DNA of 64,000 nucleotides from an uncultured Bacillota bacterium (lineage in GTDB: Bacteria > Bacillota > Dehalobacteriia > UBA4068 > UBA4997). Position 1 is the stretch's first letter. The number at the start of each line of letters is the position of its first letter. Of the stretch, positions 33,997 through 41,901 are shown in pieces. The notes below the pieces were generated by a model. The model saw only the letters and a list, made by a program, of their open reading frames with translations, was not told the origin of the DNA and did no database searches. The stretch covers positions 1 through 64,000 of the forward strand of contig CAQWMM010000002.1 in NCBI GenBank assembly GCA_948907985.1, given 5' to 3'. Both the position numbers and the translations under genes were made by a program.

Positions 33997-34998
33997 TTAT
34001 TCTGCCGGGTTTACAACATACTGTTGCAGTTCGGCGGGGATTTCAATGCCCAATGCGGCGCAGACCTGGCCGTTGATGCAGTATTCAAATTCCGACGAGC
34101 CCTGAATAGGCATTTCAGCAGGGTTTTTGCCGTTTTCCAGAATATCCAGCGCCATTTCCGCCGCTTTTTGGCCAATGCCGTAATAGGTAATACCCACGGT
34201 GGCGGTGCCGCCGGTTTTAACCATGTTGGACTCGCCGCAGATTACCGGGATGCCGGCGGCGGTTGTAACATCGTTAACGGTGGGCATGGCCGAGGCGAAA
34301 TTGTTGTCGGTGGGGATGTAGATAGCGTCGCACTCGCTGATAATAGCTGTGGCGGCCTGCTGTACATCGTTGGTGTTGGTGATGGTGCGCTCCACGGTGG
34401 CAATGCCTTTGCTTTCCAGATACTCTTTGGCGATACTGCACTGCAAGGTGGAGTTATCCTCCGACGAGGTGTAGAGGAAACCGACAGTTTTAACCTCCGG
34501 GCAGAGCTGCAAAAGCAGATCAATCTGGTCGGTGATTGGGTTCATATCGCTGGTGCCGGTGATGTTGCCGCCGGGCTGCTCGTCCGATTCTACCAAACCG
34601 GCTGCCGTAAAGCTGGTTACTGCCGTCGCCACAATCGGGATGGTAGTGGTTTTGCTGGCCATAGCCTGCGTGGAGGGGGTGGCGATGGTGAACGCCAGAT
34701 CCACATTCTCCGAAACGAACTTGTCGGCAATGGTGGAAAGGTTATTGGTATCGCCCTGGCCGTTTTCAATCAGCAGGGTAACCTTGCCGCCGTCGGTGTA
34801 GCCGCGTTCTGCCAGGGTATCAATAAAGCCCTGCTGGGCCAGATTGAGCGCCTCATGATCCATCAGCTGCATGATACCGATTTTGTAGTGCACCTCATCA
34901 TTGGTGTTGGTCTGTTGGTCGCCGCCGCAGCCGGCCAGCCCTACCAGAGCCAGGCAGCAAACTGCCAGCAGCGCCATAATTTTGTTTGGTTTCTTCAT
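33997..34998 (-). CDS. ABC transporter substrate-binding lipoprotein (COG2984), copy 1
   Basis: A 333-aa lipoprotein with lipobox LVGLAGC at the end of a 23-residue signal peptide, then the COG2984 fold (IGIMQLMDHEALN, TIATPSTQA, PITDQIDLLLQLCPEV). It is the promoter-proximal gene of the importer operon and is preceded by an AGGAGG site. The downstream paralogue shares most of its sequence. Differences such as ICGESNMVKTG versus ICGEELQVKNG lie in one lobe and might tune ligand choice. Confidence 0.9.
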   Translation of the reverse strand: MKKPNKIMALLAVCCLALVGLAGCGGDQQTNTNDEVHYKIGIMQLMDHEALNLAQQGFIDTLAERGYTDGGKVTLLIENGQGDTNNLSTIADKFVSENVDLAFTIATPSTQAMASKTTTIPIVATAVTSFTAAGLVESDEQPGGNITGTSDMNPITDQIDLLLQLCPEVKTVGFLYTSSEDNSTLQCSIAKEYLESKGIATVERTITNTNDVQQAATAIISECDAIYIPTDNNFASAMPTVNDVTTAAGIPVICGESNMVKTGGTATVGITYYGIGQKAAEMALDILENGKNPAEMPIQGSSEFEYCINGQVCAALGIEIPAELQQYVVNPAE

Positions 34999-35049
34999 TA
35001 AAAAGCCTCCTGTTTAAAATATAATTTTTATATTGGTTCATTCTAAAAA

Positions 35050-35079
35050 ATTATAGACCAAACAGCGGCATTTTGTCAA
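35050..35079 (-). promoter_or_regulatory. Promoter of the ABC importer operon
   Basis: Minus strand TTGACA (35074-35079), 18 bp, TATAAT (35050-35055). The leader is about 45 nt; no T-box or other attenuator is seen. Confidence 0.85.
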
Positions 35080-35170
35080 TAAGCTTTGGGGGAAAATTCA
35101 TAAATATACAGTTTTTGCCAATAAAATTTTTTTATGCAAAATTTATTGGCCCGTTAAGCGTTTTCAGCCT

Positions 35171-35743
35171 TTACTTGACGCGTTCAAAAATATCAGCCAA
35201 ACTGAACGTCAGGTCGTCATATAAGCTGCATTTAAACTCGGTTATCAGCTCGGCCTTTTCTTCGTCCGTCATATCGGCCAGCATATAATCGGGGTAAAGG
35301 GTATAGACTGCATGCAGAACAAACTTGCCGTCGGTCAAAAGATATTGCTCAATGGATTTATTGTTGGTGTCAACCAGCCAGTATTCTTTAACGCCGCATT
35401 GTTCGTAAATATCCTTTTTATAGCCGCGGTCGCGCTGGGCCGTGGCGGGCGATAACACCTCCACCACCAGATCCGGCGCGCCATAGACGCCGTTATACTT
35501 TATTTTGTTCGGATCGCAGACAATCATCATATCCGGGCGGAAGTGATCTTTTTCCGTCAGAAACAGCTCGAAGCCGTCAAAGTAGGGCGTGCATTTTTTA
35601 CCGCGCAGGTAATACTGAAAAATTGAAAAAATATTGCCGGCTGCCAGAAAATGGTTGGATACAGGGCTGGGCGACATCATAACAATTTGCCCGTTAATCA
35701 GTTCGCTGGGGTATTCGTCCTGATAAGCAAGGTTGGTGTTCAT
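35171..35743 (-). CDS. Uma2 family (DUF820) protein, tandem copy B
   Basis: A 190-aa member of the PD-(D/E)XK-fold Uma2 family: LINGQIVMMSPSPVSN, MMIVCDPNKIK, GAPDLVVEVLSPAT and YEQCGVKEYWLVDT. It is second of two tandem genes. The first 15 residues and the last 40 are almost identical to the upstream copy, while the middle differs. A GGAGCC site sits in a conserved upstream stretch shared by both copies. The function of the family is unknown. Confidence 0.88.
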   Translation of the reverse strand: MNTNLAYQDEYPSELINGQIVMMSPSPVSNHFLAAGNIFSIFQYYLRGKKCTPYFDGFELFLTEKDHFRPDMMIVCDPNKIKYNGVYGAPDLVVEVLSPATAQRDRGYKKDIYEQCGVKEYWLVDTNNKSIEQYLLTDGKFVLHAVYTLYPDYMLADMTDEEKAELITEFKCSLYDDLTFSLADIFERVK

Positions 35744-35789
35744 AAAAAGGCTCCTTTCCTTATATTAATATAGCATAATAGGTTAGCGG

Positions 35790-36362
35790 TTACTTGACGC
35801 GTTCAAAAATATCGGTCAAACTGAACGTCAGGTCATTATACAAGCTGCATTTAAACTCGGTTATCAGTTCGGCCTTTTGCTCGTCCGTCATATCGGCCAG
35901 CATATAATCGGGATAAAGGGTATAGACCGCGTTCAGCACAAAACACCCCTCCTGCAATAGATATTGCTCGACGGATTTTTCTGCCTGGCTGACCAGCCAG
36001 TATTCCTTAACGCCGCACTGTTCGTAAACATCCTTTTTATAGCGGCGGTCGCGCTGGGCGGTGCTGGGCGAGAGCACCTCCACCACCAGATCCGGTGAGC
36101 CGTAAATCTTATCGTTTTTTACTTTTTTATGGTCGCAGATTACGGTTACATCCGGGATAAAGCAATCTTTTTCCGTCAAATAAACGTCGGTTCCGTCCGG
36201 GAAAACTTCGCAACTGCGTCCTTTAAGATAGTTTTTGAATAAAGTATAAATATTGCCTTTAACTCGGTTATGATTGATGGAAGGGCTGGGCGACATCATA
36301 ACGATTTGCCCGTTAATCAGTTCGCTGGGGTATTCGTCCCGATAAGCAAGGTTGGTGTTCAT
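35790..36362 (-). CDS. Uma2 family (DUF820) protein, tandem copy A
   Basis: A 190-aa Uma2 protein with LINGQIVMMSPSPSIN, FIPDVTVICDHKK, GSPDLVVEVLSPST and YEQCGVKEYWLVSQ. The nuclease-core Asp and Glu are kept. It is followed 46 nt later by copy B and resembles the copy at 13379-13951. The leaders of the two tandem genes begin with the same roughly 25 bp, so the duplication included the ribosome binding site. Confidence 0.88.
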   Translation of the reverse strand: MNTNLAYRDEYPSELINGQIVMMSPSPSINHNRVKGNIYTLFKNYLKGRSCEVFPDGTDVYLTEKDCFIPDVTVICDHKKVKNDKIYGSPDLVVEVLSPSTAQRDRRYKKDVYEQCGVKEYWLVSQAEKSVEQYLLQEGCFVLNAVYTLYPDYMLADMTDEQKAELITEFKCSLYNDLTFSLTDIFERVK

Positions 36363-36516
36363 AAAAAGGCTCCTTTCCTTATATAATATATTATTAATAT
36401 AACATTTTGGGCGCAGAAATGCAAGGCCAATTAAGCCTTATTAAAATTAACCGGTATTTAATAAAGTGAATTAAAGTTTAATTAAAAATAAAGGCGGATA
36501 AAATAATAAAATTAAA

Positions 36517-36545
36517 TTGAACTATTTAGCTTGATATGATATAAT
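36517..36545 (+). promoter_or_regulatory. Promoter of the phoH-pgpH-ybeY-era operon
   Basis: TTGAAC (36517-36522), 17 bp, TATAAT (36540-36545). The remainder of 36363-36602 is AT-rich and shows nothing else. Confidence 0.8.
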
Positions 36546-36602
36546 TATAAATTATATGTGGATCGCTATTTTTTAGACGATTATTGAGCGAGGTAAACAG
36601 GT

Positions 36603-37739
36603 TTGACGAATGACAGAATTTTAATGCCCGGCGAGGTGGCGTCCGTCAGCCGGGAGTCCGGGCGGAGCGCCGGCCTAAACCAGGGGGTTATGACCGGCCG
36701 GGCAGTACGCCAGCCAGCGGCGGAGGCCCGATACGCCCTGCCCCTGACGGAAAAAGCGCTGGAGGCGCTCCTAAGCCGCCAGGAGGCTTTACTACGGCTT
36801 TTGGAAGAAAATTTGCAGGTGCGTCTGGTTCCCAAAGAAGACAGCCTGCTGCTTTTGGGCGAAACTGCGGAAGTGGAGCGGGCGGCGGCTGTTTTGCGTC
36901 ATTTGCTTAAGCAGGCCGATGCGGGCGCGGAAATTGACGAGGTGGCGCTTAATTATCAGCTGGCCCTGTGGGAGCAGCGTCTGCACAGTAATCTGGACGG
37001 CGCGGCGGGAACGGCGCCGGAAAATAACGAGGAGAACGCCGCCGGGGCCGCGCTGCTTAACCAGGTTGTTTATATCACGCCTAAGGGGCGGCCGGTGCGT
37101 CCTAAAACCTACGGTCAGTATGCTTATTTACAGGCGATTGACCGGCACGACATCACTTTTGGCATTGGGCCGGCCGGCACCGGCAAAACCTATCTGGCGG
37201 TGGTTAAGGCGGCTGACGCGCTGAAAAGGCGGCGGGTGAACAGGCTGGTGCTGGTGCGCCCGGCGGTGGAAGCCGGCGAAAAGCTGGGTTTTCTGCCCGG
37301 CGATTTGCAGGAAAAAGTGAACCCTTACCTGCGGCCGATCTATGACGCTTTGGACGATACCTTGGGGGCGGAGGCCTCGGCTAAATATCTGGAGCGGGGT
37401 TTGATCGAGGTGGTGCCGCTGGCTTATATGCGCGGGCGCACGCTGGATTCGGCTTTTATTATTTTGGACGAGGCGCAGAACACCACACCCCAGCAGATGA
37501 AAATGTTTTTAACCAGGCTGGGGCAGGGCAGCAAAGCGGTGGTTACGGGCGATATTACCCAAATCGATCTGCCGGCAGGGCAGCGCTCCGGCCTGCATGA
37601 CGCCCAGCAGATTTTAAGTGGCGTGGCCGGGCTGGCCTTTTGCTACCTGACCGATCTGGACGTGGTGCGTCATCCGCTGGTGCAGCGGATCATTGAGGCT
37701 TATGCCCGGGCGGAAGCGCCGGCAGGCGTGAGGAGTTAA
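36603..37739 (+). CDS. phoH: PhoH-like ATPase
   Basis: A 378-aa protein with an N-terminal KH-like region (about 50-105) and a PhoH P-loop ATPase domain (about 155-375). The Walker A is GPAGTGKTYLA near residue 189, followed by LVRPAVEAGEKLGFLPGD, the Walker B FIILDEAQNTTP and TGDITQIDLP. It is thought to act on RNA as a helicase-like ATPase; it is linked to YbeY, encoded two genes later. TTG 36603 is supported by GAGGT at 36590-36594. It opens a conserved Bacillota operon. Confidence 0.93.
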   Translation: MTNDRILMPGEVASVSRESGRSAGLNQGVMTGRAVRQPAAEARYALPLTEKALEALLSRQEALLRLLEENLQVRLVPKEDSLLLLGETAEVERAAAVLRHLLKQADAGAEIDEVALNYQLALWEQRLHSNLDGAAGTAPENNEENAAGAALLNQVVYITPKGRPVRPKTYGQYAYLQAIDRHDITFGIGPAGTGKTYLAVVKAADALKRRRVNRLVLVRPAVEAGEKLGFLPGDLQEKVNPYLRPIYDALDDTLGAEASAKYLERGLIEVVPLAYMRGRTLDSAFIILDEAQNTTPQQMKMFLTRLGQGSKAVVTGDITQIDLPAGQRSGLHDAQQILSGVAGLAFCYLTDLDVVRHPLVQRIIEAYARAEAPAGVRS

Positions 37740-37741
37740 TT

Positions 37742-40072
37742 ATGAAACCTAACAGATTTGCGCTGACCAAAGCGCATTTGCAGGTGCGCCTTAGCCGCTT
37801 TGGCTATCTTTGGCTGGTTTTTTTGGTGGTGCTGACGTTTCTGCTTTTAGCTTCGGATTTCTTGAGCGACCGAGTGTCATTGCAGGAGGGGGATCTTGCG
37901 CCGGATAACGTTTATTATTTCGGCACGGCCAAAACCTATGTCAGCCAGGCTTATACGGCGCAGGCGCAAAACCTGGCGGCTGGCGCGGTGGAGCAGATTT
38001 ATAAATACGACGATACCGTTACGGCGGATTTGCAGCGTCAGATTGACGAGCTCTTCGACAGCCTGCAAAGCACCAAAGCGCTGGTGCCGGATGTGGGCGG
38101 CCAGCTTACCGCTTTAAGCGAGCTTTTAACCCCGGCCGAGCCGGACGCTCTGCCGCCGGAGCAGGAGATGTTGGAATATTTTGTGCAGCTGGACGAATCC
38201 GGCGAGTGGCTGCTGCGCAACAGTTTGAAAAACGCGGTGGCCGCCGCATACAGCCGGGGAGAGTTTGACGAAACTGTTCTGCCGGAGGTTGTGGAGCAGT
38301 GCGTGGAAAATATCAAGGCGGCGGCAGTGGACGCTGACGCCGAGGCTTTTATGCTGCAAGCCCAAAAACTTTTGTCCTTTAAGCCTACCCATGTTTTTGA
38401 CCAGGTGGCGACGATGGACGCTATTACGCAGGCGATCAGCAATGTTCAGCCTATTTCGCGCACGGTTTATCCCGGTCAGTTGGTGGTTAAACGCGGCCAG
38501 GAGGTTAGCGCCGCCGAGGTGGAGGCCCTGGAGGCTGTCGGGCTTCAGCAGCCGGTCAGCGATATGCAGGCCTATTTCGGCCTGTTGCTGTTGGTAATCA
38601 TCTGCTATGCTCTGCTTTGGCTGTACTGTACCAGAATGAGCGGCGATAATGAGATCAGCATGCAGAAGCTAAGCCTGATTTCAATTTTATTTATGACAAT
38701 TCTGTTAATGGCCAGGGTTATTACGCTGGTTAAGTTTGATTCCGGCCTGGCGACGGACTGGATGCTGGGGTTGGCGGTGCCGGTGCCGGCCTTTGCCATG
38801 CTGGTTACAGCGCTGGTTAACCGGCGTACGGCTATCTTTGCCACGCTGATTGTCAGTATTTTTGTGGGGATAATGTGCGGCGCAAATATGCTCTATATTT
38901 TTGCCGCGCTGGTGGGCGGTCTGGTTGGCGTCTGGCAGGTGGGCAATATGAGCTCGCGCAGCCATTACGCGGTGGCGGTGGCCTACATATGCGCCGCTTA
39001 TATGCTGGTAACGCTTTCCTGGTGTTTTATGTGGAACTATGGCGCGCGTTCGGTTGGTATTGGTTTTTTGATGGCCTTTATTAACGGCCTGATTTCCGTG
39101 ATCCTGACGGTGGGCACTCTGCCCCTGCTGGAGACAATTTTTTCGATTACCACAGAAATTCGCCTGATGGAGCTTTCCAATCTTAATCATCCGCTGCTGA
39201 AAAAGCTGATGATCGAGGCGCCGGGCACTTATAACCATAGTATTTTGGTAGGCAATCTGGCCGAGGCGGCCGCCGACCAAATAGGCGCTAATGGTTTGCT
39301 GGTTCGGGTTTCTTCTTATTTTCATGATATAGGCAAAACCAAGCGCCCCAATTTTTATGTGGAGAACCAAAAGCCGGGCGAAAATCCGCACGACAAATTG
39401 CAGCCCAGTTTGAGCACTTTTATTATCACCTCTCACACCAAGGAGGGGGCGGATATGGCGCGCAAATATAAGCTGCCGGAAGAGATTGTGGATATTATTG
39501 AACAGCACCACGGCACCGGCGTTCTAAAAGGTTTTTATAATAAGGCGCTGGAGCAGGCCAAAAACAGCGAAACCGCCATTGGGCCGGTGCGCGAGGATGA
39601 TTTTCGCTATCCGGGGCCGATTCCGCAGACCAGAGAGGCGGCGCTGGTGATGCTGGCTGACAGCTGCCAGGCGGCGGTGCAGTCGATGAACGCGCCGACT
39701 CCCGGCCAGATCGAGGGTATGGTGCGGGATATTATTAAAAGCAAGCACAATGAGGGGCAGCTTAACAACTGTGATTTAACTTTCCGTGATTTGGACGTTA
39801 TCGCCTCCACTTTCGCCACCATTCTGGCGGGTGCAAAGCATTACCGCCTGCCTTATCCGGAACAGCTGGCCAAGGAAATGGAGAAAATGCGCAAACAGGC
39901 GGAAAAAGAGGCCCAGGAGCGGGAAAAAGCCGAAAAAGCGGAAGAAGACCGCGCCGATAATAAAGAAAAACCAGATAACAAAGAAAAATCCGAAAATAAA
40001 GATAAATCAGAGAACAAAGGCAAAAACGAGAATAAAGAGAAAAATAAGCAAAAAGAAAGTGATGAGAAATGA
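37742..40072 (+). CDS. pgpH: PgpH-type cyclic-di-AMP phosphodiesterase (7TM-HD)
   Basis: A 776-aa membrane enzyme that hydrolyses c-di-AMP. It has an N-terminal helix (about 17-37), an extracellular 7TMR-HDED domain (about 50-275), a seven-helix bundle (about 280-480) and a cytoplasmic HD domain with PGTYNHS, SYFHDIGKTKRP (His-Asp near 528) and IIEQHHGTG. The final 70 residues are an unusual Lys/Glu/Asn tail with repeated NKEK/NKDK units. c-di-AMP governs potassium and osmotic balance and wall integrity. It starts 3 nt after phoH and overlaps ybeY by ATGA. Confidence 0.94.
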   Translation: MKPNRFALTKAHLQVRLSRFGYLWLVFLVVLTFLLLASDFLSDRVSLQEGDLAPDNVYYFGTAKTYVSQAYTAQAQNLAAGAVEQIYKYDDTVTADLQRQIDELFDSLQSTKALVPDVGGQLTALSELLTPAEPDALPPEQEMLEYFVQLDESGEWLLRNSLKNAVAAAYSRGEFDETVLPEVVEQCVENIKAAAVDADAEAFMLQAQKLLSFKPTHVFDQVATMDAITQAISNVQPISRTVYPGQLVVKRGQEVSAAEVEALEAVGLQQPVSDMQAYFGLLLLVIICYALLWLYCTRMSGDNEISMQKLSLISILFMTILLMARVITLVKFDSGLATDWMLGLAVPVPAFAMLVTALVNRRTAIFATLIVSIFVGIMCGANMLYIFAALVGGLVGVWQVGNMSSRSHYAVAVAYICAAYMLVTLSWCFMWNYGARSVGIGFLMAFINGLISVILTVGTLPLLETIFSITTEIRLMELSNLNHPLLKKLMIEAPGTYNHSILVGNLAEAAADQIGANGLLVRVSSYFHDIGKTKRPNFYVENQKPGENPHDKLQPSLSTFIITSHTKEGADMARKYKLPEEIVDIIEQHHGTGVLKGFYNKALEQAKNSETAIGPVREDDFRYPGPIPQTREAALVMLADSCQAAVQSMNAPTPGQIEGMVRDIIKSKHNEGQLNNCDLTFRDLDVIASTFATILAGAKHYRLPYPEQLAKEMEKMRKQAEKEAQEREKAEKAEEDRADNKEKPDNKEKSENKDKSENKGKNENKEKNKQKESDEK

Positions 40073-40542
40073 AGTTGTTGTTGACTATCGAGCTGCCCGG
40101 TCAGCCGGATTGGCGGCTGCCGGCGGACTGGGCCGGGGAGCTGCTGCGGGGGCTTGGGCAGACTATCCTTTTGGAAAAGCCGGCGGGCCGGCCGGCTGGC
40201 TGCGAAGTTTCGCTGACTTTAACGGATGACGAACAGATCTGGCGGCTGAACCGGCAGTTTCGCAGTGTAGACAGGCCCACGGACGTTCTGTCTTTTCCGC
40301 AGTATCAGCCGGGAGAAAAAATCCTGCCGCACACGTCGCTGGGGGATATTGTAATCTCGCTGCCGCGGCTGGCGGCGCAGGCCGCCGCCTATGGGCACAG
40401 CCAAAAGCGCGAGCTGCTGTTTTTGTTTGTGCATGGCCTGCTGCATCTGCTGGGCTATGACCATGAAATCTCCGCCGAGGAGGAAAAACGCCAGTTTGCC
40501 CGGCAGGAGCAGGTTTTGGCGCTGCTGGGCGTTAATAGATAA
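40069..40542 (+). CDS. ybeY: Endoribonuclease YbeY
   Basis: A 157-aa zinc metalloprotein involved in 16S rRNA 3'-end maturation and ribosome quality control. The zinc site HGLLHLLGYDH gives the H-x3-H-x5-H ligands. VDRPTDVLSFPQ and SLGDIVIS are also conserved. It is coupled to pgpH by a 4-nt overlap. The dgkA and cdd genes that often lie between ybeY and era are absent. Confidence 0.95.
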   Translation: MKLLLTIELPGQPDWRLPADWAGELLRGLGQTILLEKPAGRPAGCEVSLTLTDDEQIWRLNRQFRSVDRPTDVLSFPQYQPGEKILPHTSLGDIVISLPRLAAQAAAYGHSQKRELLFLFVHGLLHLLGYDHEISAEEEKRQFARQEQVLALLGVNR

Positions 40543-40559
40543 TAAAGAAAGAGGATAAT

Positions 40560-41507
40560 ATGGGAATAGATTTAGACGCTTACTTTGGGCACAAAGCGTT
40601 ATCTGCCGATTACCGCTCCGGTTTTGTGGCGCTGATTGGCCGGCCTAACGCCGGCAAAAGCACCCTGCTTAATCAGGTTTTGGGGCAAAAGGTGGCGATT
40701 GTTTCGGATAAGCCGCAGACAACCCGCACCAAAATTCAGGGTATCTATACTGACGAAAAAATGCAGGCGATTTTCTTTGATACGCCGGGCCTGCATAAAC
40801 CCCGCCATAAGCTGGGCGATTATATGAATAAGGCCGCCGAAACGACTTTCGGCGACGTGGATGTTATCTGCTATCTGGCCGACGCCAGCCAGCCCTTTGG
40901 CGGCGGCGAGGCGCATATTTGCCGCCAGCTGGCGCAGGTTAAGCAAAAGCCGGTTTTTTTGCTGCTGAATAAAATGGATCTGCTGCCGGCGGACGTGGAT
41001 GTGGATGCTTTGGCCCAAAGCTGGCGGGATAAGCTGACGCTGGCGGCAGTTTTGCCAATTTCGGCCAAAGACGGCCAGGGGGTGGACAAACTGCTGGCGG
41101 CGCTGGGCGATGCTCTGCCCGTTGGGCCGCGCTATTATGACGACGAGCAGCTGACCGATCAGCCGGAACGCCAGATTATGGCCGAGATTATCCGCGAAAA
41201 GATTTTTCTGGCCGTACGGGAGGAAATTCCCCACGCGGTGGCCGTCAGCATAAACCAGTATCAGCGCCGCGCCAACGGTATGCTTTATCTGGAGGCTTTC
41301 ATTTATGTGGAGCGCGACAGCCAAAAGGGTATTATTATCGGCAAGGGCGGCGCAATGCTGCGCGTCATCGGCCAGGCGGCCCGGGCCGAAATTGAGGGCC
41401 TGTTTGCCGAACAGCTTTATCTGGAGCTGCGCGTTAAGGTGAAAAAGGACTGGCGGGACGACGCCTGGCTGCTGAAAACTCTGGGCTATGATCCTAAAAA
41501 GCTATAA
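40560..41507 (+). CDS. era: GTPase Era
   Basis: A 315-aa GTPase for 30S assembly, binding the 3' end of 16S rRNA. G1 is GRPNAGKST (about residue 28), G2 TTRTKIQGI, G3 DTPGLH and G4 NKMDLL. The C-terminal KH domain has IIIGKGGAMLRVIG, and the tail contains LELRVKVKKDWR. A short N-terminal extension of about 20 residues precedes the G domain. AAAGAGGA precedes ATG 40560. It is the last gene of the phoH operon; the TA-like locus follows. Confidence 0.96.
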   Translation: MGIDLDAYFGHKALSADYRSGFVALIGRPNAGKSTLLNQVLGQKVAIVSDKPQTTRTKIQGIYTDEKMQAIFFDTPGLHKPRHKLGDYMNKAAETTFGDVDVICYLADASQPFGGGEAHICRQLAQVKQKPVFLLLNKMDLLPADVDVDALAQSWRDKLTLAAVLPISAKDGQGVDKLLAALGDALPVGPRYYDDEQLTDQPERQIMAEIIREKIFLAVREEIPHAVAVSINQYQRRANGMLYLEAFIYVERDSQKGIIIGKGGAMLRVIGQAARAEIEGLFAEQLYLELRVKVKKDWRDDAWLLKTLGYDPKKL

Positions 41508-41510
41508 AAA

Positions 41511-41539
41511 CCGGTTCGCCCATAGAGTGGGCAAACCGG
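41511..41539 (+). terminator. Hairpin after era, probable weak terminator
   Basis: A 12-nt arm pair 41511-41522/41528-41539 with one mismatch and loop TAGAG, 4 nt past the era stop. There is no real T-tract. Confidence 0.45.
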
Positions 41540-41548
41540 ATAAATGTG

Positions 41549-41577
41549 TTGCAAAAGCCTAATTGATATGTTAAAAT
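41549..41577 (+). promoter_or_regulatory. Promoter of the 27-aa hydrophobic peptide mRNA
   Basis: TTGCAA (41549-41554), 17 bp, TAAAAT (41572-41577); start near 41584, giving a 78-nt leader. Confidence 0.75.
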
Positions 41578-41613
41578 AAGGAAAGAAAAGAGCTGGCTTT
41601 TTTGGCGGCGGTT

Positions 41614-41656
41614 ATCCCTTGCTCGCAAACTTTCATTAATGCGAGGAAGGGGGGAT
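41614..41656 (+). promoter_or_regulatory. Leader hairpin sequestering the peptide's Shine-Dalgarno
   Basis: CTCGCA (41622-41627) pairs with TGCGAG (41640-41645); the stem continues as TCCCTT with AAGGGG..GGA after a one-base mismatch. The AAGGGGGGA Shine-Dalgarno (41647-41655) is thus in the stem, 6 nt before the ATG. Such occlusion is a hallmark of type I toxin mRNAs. Confidence 0.65.
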
Positions 41657-41661
41657 AGCTT

Positions 41662-41745
41662 ATGAGTTTTGTCGAGGTAATTCTATTACTTAGCTTTCTC
41701 GTTGAAGTTGCGGATTTTATTTATAGAATCACAACTAAAAAATAG
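41662..41745 (+). CDS. 27-aa hydrophobic peptide, candidate type I toxin (holin-like/Fst-like)
   Basis: The ORF encodes MSFVEVILLLSFL followed by VEVADFIYRITTKK: one membrane-spanning segment with a basic C-terminus. It has its own promoter, an AAGGGGGGA ribosome binding site buried in a hairpin, and a terminator starting at its stop codon. A convergent antisense RNA is encoded at 41735-41838. The MSxxE...L..SF opening and size recall the small 'holin-like toxin' peptides and Fst/TxpA toxins of Bacillota, but I cannot confirm membership. Toxicity is inferred from locus architecture. It lies between era and recO, where other Bacillota have housekeeping genes. Confidence 0.7.
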   Translation: MSFVEVILLLSFLVEVADFIYRITTKK

Positions 41746-41838
41746 CCGACCACTCTGCCAAGGTTTTCGGCTATTTTTCTTTTTGTAAATAGCGGAGCAG
41801 GGCTGACTGTTCGTCGGGAACCGCCGGCTCTTTTCTTT
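41735..41838 (-). ncRNA. Antisense RNA, candidate type I antitoxin
   Basis: Predicted from a perfect minus-strand promoter (41845-41873) to the T-tract of the shared terminator (about 41735), about 104 nt. It overlaps the 3' end of the peptide mRNA by about 50 nt, including the last codons and the whole terminator hairpin. Its first 16 nt are the same as the predicted 5' end of the peptide mRNA (15 of 16; inverted repeat 41582-41597 versus 41823-41838). No ORF with a ribosome binding site is seen in it. Confidence 0.65.
41739..41785. terminator. Bidirectional terminator shared by peptide mRNA and antisense RNA
   Basis: Stem 41742-41749/41767-41774 (8 bp, extended by three A-T pairs), 17-nt loop. 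TTTTTCTTTTT follows on plus and TTTTTT on minus. Confidence 0.85.
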
Positions 41839-41844
41839 ATTTAC

Positions 41845-41873
41845 AGTATAGCAAGTTATTGATTTTTTGTCAA
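41845..41873 (-). promoter_or_regulatory. Consensus promoter of the antisense RNA
   Basis: Minus strand TTGACA (41868-41873), exactly 17 bp, TATACT (41845-41850). It points away from recO and toward the peptide gene, and nothing else lies downstream of it on that strand that needs it. Confidence 0.85.
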
Positions 41874-41901
41874 GTGTTTAAAGGGGAGCGATTGAGGGAA
41901 A

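Noticed and set aside
33793..35001. A 402-codon plus-strand open frame
   Set aside because: It is antisense to the two binding-protein lipoprotein genes and contains an internal near-repeat simply because those genes are duplicated.
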